From Alistipes sp. (lineage in GTDB: Bacteria; Bacteroidota; Bacteroidia; Bacteroidales; Rikenellaceae), in assembly GCA_017474235.1 (NCBI GenBank), contig JAFVIB010000042.1, forward strand, positions 26,960 to 90,959: a stretch of DNA of 64,000 nucleotides, read 5' to 3'. Below are positions 9,540-18,204 of the stretch, in pieces. A program made the translations under genes and the position numbers. Under the pieces are notes generated by a model. The model was not told the origin of the DNA. It searched no databases and saw only the letters and a list, made by a program, of their open reading frames with translations. The stretch's first letter is position 1; every line of letters begins with the position of its first letter.

Positions 9540-10639
9540 CACCAATAGAGTTTCGCAGAACTATTCATCGTAATCCGGAGCTATCTTTTGTAGAGCATAA
9601 GACGGCGGAGTTTATTGAGGCATCTCTTGCCGCAGAGGGTATCTCTTGTCGCAGGGTGGCAGATACCGGTGTTGTGGCAAAAATTGAGGGTCGCGGCGAC
9701 TTGACTCGCGCGGTGGTACTTCGTGCCGATATAGATGCGCTACCGATTGTTGAGGCGACGGGTCTTGAGTACTCGTCAGTAAATGAGGGTGTTATGCACG
9801 CTTGCGGTCACGATGTTCACGCAGCGGTACTCTTTGGTACGCTTCAAAGGCTCAACGCCGAGCGAGATTTTGAGGGTACTGTGTTTGGTGTTTTCCAGCC
9901 CGGGGAGGAGTGTAATCCGGGTGGCGCATCAAAGGTGCTGGCAGAGAATCCGTTTGCAGGTTATAATGTGGTTGCTGTGATTGGTAACCATACAGATAGC
10001 GGTCTTGAGGTGGGTCAGATAGGCGTGTGTGAGGGTCCGTTTATGGCATCGAATGATGAGCTGCGCCTCTATGTTCGTGGTCGAGGTGGTCACGGGGCTA
10101 TGCGTGATAAGATAGACGATACGGTGGCAGCTGCGGCAAATATTATTGCACGATTAAACTGCCTCAATGAGGATGAGTTGGTACTCTCTATCGGCAAGGT
10201 GCAGGCAGAGGGGGCGACAAATATAATCCCCGATTTGGTCTATATGGAGGGTACTATGCGCACCTTCGACCAGCAGTTGCGTGAGCATATTTGGGGCGAA
10301 ATAGCGGCAGTGGCGGCAGATGTAGATAGCTATTTCGGTACAACGACACAGGTCGATATAAGTCACGGCTATCCGAGCGTTGTAAACAATGTAGAGCTGA
10401 CAGATATAGTGCGCGGTTTGGCAGCCGAGCGTTTTGAGGCAGTGGAGTTGGATAGGCGATATACGGCAGAAGATTTTGGTTTCTATACAGTGCAATATCC
10501 TTCGGTGTTCTACCGTTTAGGTGTTGGTAGTGCAGCGGGTCGCAGCCATACATCGACCTTTGCTCCGGATGAGCGGGCGATAGCTGTCGGCGTAGATTTT
10601 ATGTCTGAATTGACTCTAAGAGTTAAGATAGGTTTATAA
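9536..10639 (+). CDS. M20 family metallohydrolase (N-acyl-amino-acid amidohydrolase type)
   Basis: Zinc/cobalt-dependent amidohydrolase of peptidase family M20D, likely cytoplasmic (no signal peptide). 367 residues. Metal and catalytic regions: ACGHDVHAA near 84-92 with the ligand Cys/His, GEECNPGG near 122 with the paired Glu, and the lid-domain RGRGGHGAMR near 183, where His crosses the dimer. A late His occurs in GRSHTSTFAP. It shares the ATGA overlap with the QC gene and precedes rnr by 12 bases. The true substrate (acyl-, acetyl- or indole-amino acid) cannot be told. Confidence 0.88.
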   Translation: MTPIEFRRTIHRNPELSFVEHKTAEFIEASLAAEGISCRRVADTGVVAKIEGRGDLTRAVVLRADIDALPIVEATGLEYSSVNEGVMHACGHDVHAAVLFGTLQRLNAERDFEGTVFGVFQPGEECNPGGASKVLAENPFAGYNVVAVIGNHTDSGLEVGQIGVCEGPFMASNDELRLYVRGRGGHGAMRDKIDDTVAAAANIIARLNCLNEDELVLSIGKVQAEGATNIIPDLVYMEGTMRTFDQQLREHIWGEIAAVAADVDSYFGTTTQVDISHGYPSVVNNVELTDIVRGLAAERFEAVELDRRYTAEDFGFYTVQYPSVFYRLGVGSAAGRSHTSTFAPDERAIAVGVDFMSELTLRVKIGL

Positions 10640-10651
10640 ATTAGGTTAGTT

Positions 10652-12850
10652 ATGAAAAAGAAGAGGAATAGACGAGAGTCGTTCAGTGACAGAGCGAGCT
10701 TTATCGTCGGGATGTTCCGTGAGCAGCCGGAGCGTAAATTTACGCTCAAGGCACTTGCTGCTGCATCAGGTGGTGCAGATAAGCAGGGACGAGATATGAC
10801 AAAGAGCATTCTCGATACTCTGCTTGAGCAGGGTTATATTGAGAGTGAGGGTCGTGGCGGCTATAAGTTGTCGCGCTCGAAACTTACTCGTTATCAGGGC
10901 GTTGCCGATATGAGTAATAGCGGTAACCTCTATGTTACTTGTGAAGAGTTACAGTCTGATGTCTTTATCCACTCGAGAAATTCAAAGAATGCACTCAATG
11001 GCGATAAGGTTGAGTTTGTAGTAACTCATACAGCCCGTACGGGTGCTTTGGAGGGTGAGATTACAAAGATTATTGAGCGAAATAAGCGTTGCTATGCCGG
11101 TGTGGCGGAGGTCGTGTCGAAGAGTGCAATAGTTGTTGCGCCCGATTCGCGCCGTATGCCTGTCGATATATATCTGTCGCGCAAGAAGTATCCTAATGTG
11201 CAGACGGGCGATAAGGTGGCTGTACGCATTGCGCAGTGGTATGAGGGCGACCAAATGCCGATTGGCGAGTTGGTAGATGTATTGGGTGCTACGGGCGATA
11301 ATGATGCGGAGATGCACGCAATACTGCTTGAGTACGACTTGCCATATAAGTTCGAGCCGAGCGTGGAGCGTGCAGCAGAGGAGATAGATGGTACTATTAC
11401 GGCAAAGGATTATGCCGAGAGACGCGATATGCGTGATGTGCCGACATTTACTATCGACCCTGCCGATGCAAAGGATTTTGACGATGCACTCTCTATCCGC
11501 AGTGTAGGCGATGGACTTTGGGAGGTAGGTGTGCATATAGCTGATGTTACGCACTATGTCCGCCCGGGAAGTGTGATAGATGATGAGGCTTTGGAGCGTG
11601 GTACTTCGGTCTATTTGGTCGATAGAACTATTCCGATGTTGCCCGAAAGGCTCTCAAATGAGCTCTGTTCACTTAGACCGCACGAGGAGAAGTTGTGTTT
11701 CTCGGCGGTATTTGTGATAGACGAGAAGCTCAAAATTACAAGTGAGTGGTTTGGTCGCACGGTGATATACTCTGACCGTCGCTTTACATACGAGGAGGCG
11801 CAGCAGGTTATCGAGAGTGGCAATGGAGATATGAAGGAGGAGATACTCACTCTTCATCGCCTTGCACAGGCTCTGCGCAAGGAGCGTTATCGTAAGGGAG
11901 CAATTGCCTTTAACCGCCGAGAGGCGAAGTTTAACCTTGACGAGGCAGGTCATCCTACGGGCGTATATTTTAAGGTGCAGAAGGAGGCTAATCAGCTTAT
12001 TGAGGAGTTTATGTTGCTTGCAAATCGCCGAGTGGCAACATTCTGCGCAAAGCGTAACGGAAAACCTCGAACAATGGTATTCCGTGTACACGACGAGCCT
12101 AATAGTGATAAGTTTGAGCGTTTCCGTACATTCATTCTCCGATTTGGACACCTCTTTAAGGCTCAAAAGGGTGTGGCAGTGGCAAAAGAGCTCAATAAAC
12201 TGATGAGCGATATTCGCGGTAAGGCAGAGGAGAATGTGGTGTCGATGCTTGCAATCCGCTCGATGGCTAAAGCGGTATATACAACGGCAAATATAGGTCA
12301 CTACGGTCTTGCATTTCCATACTATACACACTTCACTTCGCCAATTCGTCGCTATCCGGATATGATGGTACACCGTCTGTTGCAACGCTATCTTGATGGC
12401 GGAAAGAGTGCCGATGCAGATGCCTATGAGGCTCTGTGTGAACACTCATCCGAGCGTGAGGTTGTGGCTGCCGAGGCGGAGCGTGCATCTATAAAGTATA
12501 AGATGGTCGAGTTTATGGCAGATAAGGTGGGCGAGGTCTTTGACGGTCATATCTCAGGAATGTCGGAGTGGGGTATATTTGTAGAGTTGGAGAACTCTAT
12601 TGTTGAGGGTATGGTTGCCATGAGAGATATTGAAGGCGATTATTACCGCTTTGATGAGGCTCGATATGAGGTCTATGGTCACTCTACAGGCAATACATTT
12701 ACTCTTGGCGACAAGGTAAAGGTGAGGGTAAAGAGTGCCGATTTGCGTCGTAGAATGCTCGACTTTACATTTGTTGAGGTTGATGGCGAGCCTATCGAGG
12801 AGCCGACAATCACTTTTAATGATAAGGTAAAGAAAAAGCGTAAAAAGTAG
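10652..12850 (+). CDS. rnr: Ribonuclease R
   Basis: Processive 3'-5' exoribonuclease that degrades structured RNA. 732 residues. It has an N-terminal helix-turn-helix-like segment, cold-shock domains, and the RNB catalytic core with TIDPADAKDFDDALSI (about 269-284), whose Asp residues bind Mg2+. A C-terminal S1 domain (VFDGHISGMSEWGIFVEL, near 630-650) and a basic tail (KVKKKRKK) follow. It lies in a plus-strand run with QC, M20 and mqnC; mqnC starts one base after its stop. Confidence 0.95.
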   Translation: MKKKRNRRESFSDRASFIVGMFREQPERKFTLKALAAASGGADKQGRDMTKSILDTLLEQGYIESEGRGGYKLSRSKLTRYQGVADMSNSGNLYVTCEELQSDVFIHSRNSKNALNGDKVEFVVTHTARTGALEGEITKIIERNKRCYAGVAEVVSKSAIVVAPDSRRMPVDIYLSRKKYPNVQTGDKVAVRIAQWYEGDQMPIGELVDVLGATGDNDAEMHAILLEYDLPYKFEPSVERAAEEIDGTITAKDYAERRDMRDVPTFTIDPADAKDFDDALSIRSVGDGLWEVGVHIADVTHYVRPGSVIDDEALERGTSVYLVDRTIPMLPERLSNELCSLRPHEEKLCFSAVFVIDEKLKITSEWFGRTVIYSDRRFTYEEAQQVIESGNGDMKEEILTLHRLAQALRKERYRKGAIAFNRREAKFNLDEAGHPTGVYFKVQKEANQLIEEFMLLANRRVATFCAKRNGKPRTMVFRVHDEPNSDKFERFRTFILRFGHLFKAQKGVAVAKELNKLMSDIRGKAEENVVSMLAIRSMAKAVYTTANIGHYGLAFPYYTHFTSPIRRYPDMMVHRLLQRYLDGGKSADADAYEALCEHSSEREVVAAEAERASIKYKMVEFMADKVGEVFDGHISGMSEWGIFVELENSIVEGMVAMRDIEGDYYRFDEARYEVYGHSTGNTFTLGDKVKVRVKSADLRRRMLDFTFVEVDGEPIEEPTITFNDKVKKKRKK

Positions 12851-12851
12851 T

Positions 12852-13943
12852 ATGCTTACACTGAAAGATATATACCGCAAGTCGCACGATGGCGGGCTGC
12901 TGACCTTCGAGGAGGCTTGTATGCTCTATGACAAAGCTCCACTTGCCGAACTTGCCGAGGAGGCTGATTTGCTCAGACGGAGTGTTGTTGCCGACCCTGA
13001 TGTTGTCACTTGGCAGATTGACCGCAATGTCAATACAACTAATGTCTGCACATCGGGTTGCCTGTTCTGCAATTTTCACTGCAAACCGCATCAGACCGAC
13101 CGTCACTTTATAACCACCATAGAGCAGTACTGCGCAAAGATAGAGCGTATGATTGAGCTGGGTGGCGACCAACTGCTTTTGCAGGGCGGTATGCATCCGA
13201 AGTTGGGCATTGAGTTTTATGAGGAGTTGTTCCGTGAGCTGAAAAGTCGTTATCCTAATATCAGACTTCACGCCCTTGGGGCACCCGAGGTGGCACATAT
13301 CGCAAAAATTAGCGGACTTACAACTCAAAAGACTCTTGAACGATTGGTCTCTGCGGGTCTTGACTCTCTTCCGGGTGCCGGTGCAGAGATTCTTGTTCCG
13401 AGAGTGAGGAAGATTATATCTCCGGCGAAGCCGAGCGTTGAGCAGTGGGTTGAGGTTATGCACGAGGCTCATTTGATGAATCTGCCTACATCGGCAACAA
13501 TGATGTACGGTCATATCGAGACGGCTCACGAGAGGGTAGAGCACCTTATCCGTATCAGAGATTTGCAGGCGGCAGTGCCTGCGGGTAACTATGGCTTTAT
13601 AGCCTTTATTCCGTGGATATTCTGCTCAACGGGAACGCAGTTGGAGAGTCGTGGTGTTGTGTCGCACTTCTCTGCGCTGGAGTATATCCGTATTATCGCT
13701 ACTGCACGCCTTGTGCTTAATAATATCCGCAACATTCAGGCGTCGTGGCTTACTGTGGGTAAAAAGACGGCGCAAACAGCTCTCCATAGCGGAGCAAACG
13801 ATTTCGGCTCGATAATGATTGAGGAGAATGTTGTAAGTTCTGCCGGTGCCGATAACCACTTTGACGCTGAGGGTATTCAGCAGGCAATTCGAGAGGCTGG
13901 ATTTACACCGAGGTTGCGCGACCAGCTGTATCGTTATAGATAA
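12852..13943 (+). CDS. mqnC: Cyclic dehypoxanthine futalosine synthase (radical SAM)
   Basis: Radical-SAM enzyme of the futalosine menaquinone pathway that cyclises dehypoxanthinylfutalosine. 363 residues. The [4Fe-4S] site is the CxxxCxxC motif CTSGCLFC (residues 57-64). LPGAGAEIL, the SPAKPS segment, and QASWLTVGKKTAQ/GANDFGSIMIEENVVSSAG near the C-terminus are characteristic of MqnC and separate it from MqnE and from CofH-type enzymes. No other mqn gene is visible in the window. A strong bidirectional terminator follows. Confidence 0.9.
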   Translation: MLTLKDIYRKSHDGGLLTFEEACMLYDKAPLAELAEEADLLRRSVVADPDVVTWQIDRNVNTTNVCTSGCLFCNFHCKPHQTDRHFITTIEQYCAKIERMIELGGDQLLLQGGMHPKLGIEFYEELFRELKSRYPNIRLHALGAPEVAHIAKISGLTTQKTLERLVSAGLDSLPGAGAEILVPRVRKIISPAKPSVEQWVEVMHEAHLMNLPTSATMMYGHIETAHERVEHLIRIRDLQAAVPAGNYGFIAFIPWIFCSTGTQLESRGVVSHFSALEYIRIIATARLVLNNIRNIQASWLTVGKKTAQTALHSGANDFGSIMIEENVVSSAGADNHFDAEGIQQAIREAGFTPRLRDQLYRYR

Positions 13944-13944
13944 C

Positions 13945-13985
13945 AATAAGAGATGCAAAAATTTACTTTGCATCTCTTATTTTTC
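13945..13985. terminator. Bidirectional terminator between mqnC and the exonuclease gene
   Basis: Perfect 15-bp inverted repeat, AATAAGAGATGCAAA (13945-13959) with its complement at 13967-13981, followed by TTTT on the plus strand and A/T-rich on the other side. It lies between convergent genes. Confidence 0.8.
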
Positions 13986-13999
13986 TATGTCTCACTCTC

Positions 14000-14575
14000 T
14001 TATTTTCCTAACAGAGTATTATAAATCTCCACACACACCCAAGCATCGGTGGCTGCGTAGAGTTGTTGTTGGGATGTAAGAACTTTTGCCTCCCAATTAC
14101 TCAGGCGTTGAGCCTTTGAGACCTTCTTGCCCAAGACAATGCCTGATATTTTACGCAGGCTCTTATCTTTAATACCGTAACTCTCAACTTTATCCTGCAA
14201 ATCGACAAAACCTCCGGCAGTGAAGTGGCGCAACTTATTCAGCCCCACGATGTCATTCTTTACAGCTGCACCGATTTTAAGGATATTTCGGTTGCTCAGA
14301 ATGTCAGTCAGCGATTTTGTTATCTGCACACGGTTCAGACGAATAAGGAAACACTTGCCTCCGCCATAAAGTTGTAGCAGTGCCACCTTATTTGTTACCC
14401 CCGAAGTAAACGAAGGTCGGGTCTCTGTATCAAAGCCTATAATGCTCTGTGCAGCGAGGTGATTACACGCCTCCTCAAGAAGAGCTGGTGTATCTACCAC
14501 CACAATCTCTCCCTCAAACTGCACAGCCTGTAGAGCCGCGACCTGTTCGTTTGTTATTGTCTCGATATACGCCAT
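14000..14575 (-). CDS. DEDDy 3'-5' exonuclease domain protein (RNase D-like)
   Basis: A single-domain 191-residue 3'-5' exonuclease of the DnaQ/RNase D fold. The acidic residues are in IIGFDTETRP (ExoI), AAVKNDIVGL (ExoII) and YAATDAWV (ExoIII, Tyr-x-x-x-Asp), so it is the DEDDy type. It lacks the HRDC domains of true RNase D. It starts one base after the yidC stop and is last in the DUF349-pyrG-yidC run. Its physiological substrate is unknown. Confidence 0.88.
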   Translation of the reverse strand: MAYIETITNEQVAALQAVQFEGEIVVVDTPALLEEACNHLAAQSIIGFDTETRPSFTSGVTNKVALLQLYGGGKCFLIRLNRVQITKSLTDILSNRNILKIGAAVKNDIVGLNKLRHFTAGGFVDLQDKVESYGIKDKSLRKISGIVLGKKVSKAQRLSNWEAKVLTSQQQLYAATDAWVCVEIYNTLLGK

Positions 14576-14576
14576 T

Positions 14577-16490
14577 CTATCTGTTCTGTCGCTTCTGAAG
14601 CTCCTCCTGCTGACGCATCAGCTCGTCATAACGCTGCTGGAAGCGAGACTTCTTACCCTTTGTATTGACCATCTTGGTATTGATGCTTGCGCGTACCTTA
14701 TCGTCATCAACAAGTGCTCGGATACCGAACATCATCAGCATAGTGATAATATTCGAGAGCAGGTAGTAGTAGCAAAGACCGCTCGAGTAGTCGTTAAACC
14801 AGAAGAGCATCATGATAGGCATCATATAGACGGTCATAAACTTCATACCCGGCATCTGAGGCTGTGAGGCTGCGGTCTGCTTATAGTTCATATAAGAGTA
14901 AGCAAACAGCACAACTGCCATTAGCAGGCAGAAGAGCGAGATATGGTCGCCATAGAACGGAATGTTGAACGGCAAATCGAGAATACTATCGTATGATGAG
15001 AGGTCATCACTCCAAAGGAATGACTTACCACGAAGCTCGATAGAGGCAGGGAAGAAGCGGAACATAGCAATCAGAATAGGCATCTGTATAAGCATCGGCA
15101 GACAGCCGCTCATAGGGCTGATACCAGCCTTGTTGTATAGCTCCATAGTTGCCTGCTGCTTCTTCATTGCGTCCTCCTGACGAGGATATTTTGCATTGAT
15201 AGCCTCCAACTCAGGACGCACTGCGCGCATCTTTGCTGTTGAGAGGTAGCTCTTGTATGTGAGCGGAGAGATTATCAACTTGACAAGGATTGTCAGAATA
15301 AGGATAATCAGACCAAAGTTCTCGATGTACTTGCTCAGGAATGTAAAGAGTGGAATTACAACCCAACGGCTCACATAGGTTGAGAATATCCAACCAAGCG
15401 GAATAACACGCTCCAATGAGAGTGTATTACCATCGGCATCTGTGAGCTTCTTGAGAACAGGGAACTTATTTGGACCCAAGTAGAAGTTGAATTTGTAGCT
15501 ATCAGTCTGCGGGGTATATGGCACAGCTGCTGCCATAGAGTACTCCTTGATATATCCACTCTTCTCAGGCAGAGTCTGATAAGCAAGGTCAGCATAGCTG
15601 AACTCTACGCTCTGAGGAATAATGGCAGAGGTGAAGTACTGCTGCTTGAAGGCTACCCAATCAACAGAGGTAGATACGCTCTTACTCTTGTTGCCCTCTG
15701 AGACACCCAAATCCTCAATACCGGTCTCTGATGGATGACGGTAGTAGAGCGAGGTGTACATATTCTCATTCTTGTAGCTGCGCTCATTTTGGAAGCTGCG
15801 GTTGCTCCAGTCGATACCTATTGATGATTGGTTTGCCATAATCGGAGCAAGACCCACCAACTCGATATCGAAATCGACCATATAGTCGCTAACCTCATCC
15901 TTTGTGTTGTGGAGAGTGTAGATAAAATCGAGCGACTCGCCACCCTTGAAAGGCAGGCGGAGGGTCACACGCTGATACTCATCCTCGACAACTGTCGGCA
16001 GAATGGTAAAGTTATGCGAAGCGGTCTCGACCTTGATATTCTTCAGATTCTCCTTCACATAGAAGCTCATATCGAAGACTGCACTCTGAGGGTCAAAGAG
16101 CTTTACAAGCTCGTTACGCTCCTCTTTAGGTGCAAACTTTGTGTGCTGCTTTAGTGTAGCATCCGTAATCTGACCACCGAGGCTTGAGATTGTAAGAGAT
16201 AGGTAGTCGTTCTGAAGAACAACCTCCTTAACCTCCTCGGCGTCAATGATAAATGGATCTGCCACAACAGCGGTCTGCGGAGTGATCTGACTAACCTCTG
16301 TGCTATCACTCTGCTGGGCTGCCAACTGCTCTGAAGCCTGTGTTGCAACGCTCTCCATTGCCTGCTCTATGGCAAGCTGCTCGCTGTACTTCTCCATCTG
16401 ATAGTTGTTGTACAACATATAGGCGAAGAAGACAAGACCGATAAGAATAAAACCGATTATTGATTGTTTGTTTGTGTTGTTGTTTTCCAT
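14577..16490 (-). CDS. yidC: Membrane protein insertase YidC
   Basis: Inserts and folds inner-membrane proteins with or without SecYEG. 637 residues, the long Gram-negative form. An N-terminal membrane anchor (residues about 8-26) is followed by a large periplasmic beta domain, then the 60KD_IMP core with conserved stretches SPLTYKSYLSTAKM and GISPMSGCLPMLIQMPILIA. The Arg needed for insertase activity in other YidCs is replaced by a Lys/Ser-containing stretch (SPLTYKS). The tail is basic (KGKKSRFQQRYDELMRQQ), possibly touching the ribosome. Confidence 0.95.
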   Translation of the reverse strand: MENNNTNKQSIIGFILIGLVFFAYMLYNNYQMEKYSEQLAIEQAMESVATQASEQLAAQQSDSTEVSQITPQTAVVADPFIIDAEEVKEVVLQNDYLSLTISSLGGQITDATLKQHTKFAPKEERNELVKLFDPQSAVFDMSFYVKENLKNIKVETASHNFTILPTVVEDEYQRVTLRLPFKGGESLDFIYTLHNTKDEVSDYMVDFDIELVGLAPIMANQSSIGIDWSNRSFQNERSYKNENMYTSLYYRHPSETGIEDLGVSEGNKSKSVSTSVDWVAFKQQYFTSAIIPQSVEFSYADLAYQTLPEKSGYIKEYSMAAAVPYTPQTDSYKFNFYLGPNKFPVLKKLTDADGNTLSLERVIPLGWIFSTYVSRWVVIPLFTFLSKYIENFGLIILILTILVKLIISPLTYKSYLSTAKMRAVRPELEAINAKYPRQEDAMKKQQATMELYNKAGISPMSGCLPMLIQMPILIAMFRFFPASIELRGKSFLWSDDLSSYDSILDLPFNIPFYGDHISLFCLLMAVVLFAYSYMNYKQTAASQPQMPGMKFMTVYMMPIMMLFWFNDYSSGLCYYYLLSNIITMLMMFGIRALVDDDKVRASINTKMVNTKGKKSRFQQRYDELMRQQEELQKRQNR

Positions 16491-16499
16491 TATTGCTTA

Positions 16500-18119
16500 T
16501 TACTTATTCTCAGAAAATTTAAGTGCTGCATCCACAAACGACACAAAGAGTGGTGCAGGGTGCTCAACCGTACTCTTATACTCCGGATGGTACTGTGTAG
16601 CGATAAACCAAGGGTGGTTTTGCAACTCAATAACCTCGACAAGCGATGTCTCAGGGTTTATGCCGACACACTTCATACCCTGTGCCTCAAATGCCTCACG
16701 GTAATCGCTATTGAACTCGTAAGTGTGGCTGTGACGCTCAATTACAGAGGTAATGCCATACGCCTTTGCCGCCTTTGACTCAGGGTCGAGAGTACAAACA
16801 TAACCACCAAGACGACGAGCATCGCCCTTATCTGCCTTATTCTCCTCCATAAGTGAGATTACAGGGTGCTTTGTAGTGTTGTCAATCTCTGCTGAAGCAG
16901 CATCCTCAAGACCAAGCACATTGCGAGCAAACTCAACTGTTGCGCAGTGCATACCAAGACCTACGCCGAAGAATGGAATACCGCTCTCACGCGCATACTT
17001 TACAGCTGCAATCTTACCATCTACACCGCGACTGCCTGCACCAGGAGCTACAAAGATACCTGATACACCATCGAATAGTTCGGCTGCACTCTGATCAGTT
17101 ACCTTCTCTGCCTTTACATAGCGAACCTTAACCTTACAGTCGTTCATTGCGCCGGCGTGGATAAATGACTCATTAATAGACTTATATGCGTCAGGAAGCT
17201 CTGTATATTTACCAACAAGAGCAACCTCTACCTTCTTTGTAGGGTTTTTAATCTTATCTACAAAGGCACGCCAAGCTGCAAGGTCAGACTCAGAGCCCTC
17301 GGTAGGCAGACCAAGACGCTGCATAACAACAAGGTCCATCTTCTGTTCGAACAGGCGCAATGGCACCTCGTAGATTGTAGGCATATCGACAGACTCAACA
17401 ACAGCCTCAGGCATAACATTACAGAAGAGGGCAATCTTACGCTTGATAGATATCTCAAGCGGGTTCTCTGCACGCAGCACAAGCACATCCGGCTGCAAAC
17501 CGTTCTCAAGCAGAGCCTTTACAGAGTGCTGTGTAGGCTTTGTCTTAACCTCGCCCGATGCTGCAAGATACGGCACCCACGCAAGGTGTACAAGGGCAGT
17601 GTTCTGATAACCCAAAGAGTTTCTCAACTGACGCACAGACTCGATAAATGGCAGTGACTCGATATCGCCCACAGTACCACCAATCTCGGTAATGATAATA
17701 TCGAACTGCTTAGTCTGACCATTGAGCTGTATGCGACGCTTAATCTCGTCTGTGATGTGAGGAATGACCTGTACGGTCTTGCCCAAGTAGTCACCACGAC
17801 GCTCCTTCTCAATTACAGTCTTATAGATTTTACCTGTTGTAACAGTATTCTTATTTGATGTTGCAATTGATGTAAAACGCTCGTAGTGTCCCAAATCGAG
17901 GTCTGCCTCGGTGCCATCTTCTGTCACATAGCACTCTCCGTGCTCGTATGGATTAAGAGTTCCCGGATCTACATTGATGTAGGGGTCAAACTTCTGAATA
18001 GTGGTTACATATCCACGAGCTTGCAACAGTCTTGCAAGTGAAGATGAGATAATACCCTTTCCCAGTGATGATGCTACACCTCCTGTAACGAAGATGTACT
18101 TTGGTTTTGACAGTTTCAT
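16500..18119 (-). CDS. pyrG: CTP synthase
   Basis: Makes CTP from UTP, ATP and glutamine. 539 residues. The N-terminal synthetase domain begins YIFVTGGVASSLGKGI (P-loop) and has the GGTVGDIES segment. The C-terminal class I glutamine amidotransferase has its nucleophile Cys in GVGLGMHCATVE and the His/Glu pair in QYHPEYKS. It lies nine bases upstream of yidC on the minus strand. An intrinsic terminator separates it from the DUF349 gene upstream. Confidence 0.97.
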   Translation of the reverse strand: MKLSKPKYIFVTGGVASSLGKGIISSSLARLLQARGYVTTIQKFDPYINVDPGTLNPYEHGECYVTEDGTEADLDLGHYERFTSIATSNKNTVTTGKIYKTVIEKERRGDYLGKTVQVIPHITDEIKRRIQLNGQTKQFDIIITEIGGTVGDIESLPFIESVRQLRNSLGYQNTALVHLAWVPYLAASGEVKTKPTQHSVKALLENGLQPDVLVLRAENPLEISIKRKIALFCNVMPEAVVESVDMPTIYEVPLRLFEQKMDLVVMQRLGLPTEGSESDLAAWRAFVDKIKNPTKKVEVALVGKYTELPDAYKSINESFIHAGAMNDCKVKVRYVKAEKVTDQSAAELFDGVSGIFVAPGAGSRGVDGKIAAVKYARESGIPFFGVGLGMHCATVEFARNVLGLEDAASAEIDNTTKHPVISLMEENKADKGDARRLGGYVCTLDPESKAAKAYGITSVIERHSHTYEFNSDYREAFEAQGMKCVGINPETSLVEVIELQNHPWFIATQYHPEYKSTVEHPAPLFVSFVDAALKFSENK

Positions 18120-18163
18120 ACCTTTATATATTTTGTAAAAAGTTCCTAACCTATACCTATTAT

Positions 18164-18198
18164 CAAAAACAGATGACGGCGAACTGCCGTCTATCTGT
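18164..18198 (-). terminator. Terminator after the DUF349 gene
   Basis: Stem ACAGATGACGGC (18169-18180) with GCCGTCTATCTGT (18186-18198), loop of five, followed on the minus strand by GTTTTTG. It should end the DUF349 transcript and leave pyrG to its own promoter. Confidence 0.7.
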
Positions 18199-18204
18199 GT
18201 AGAA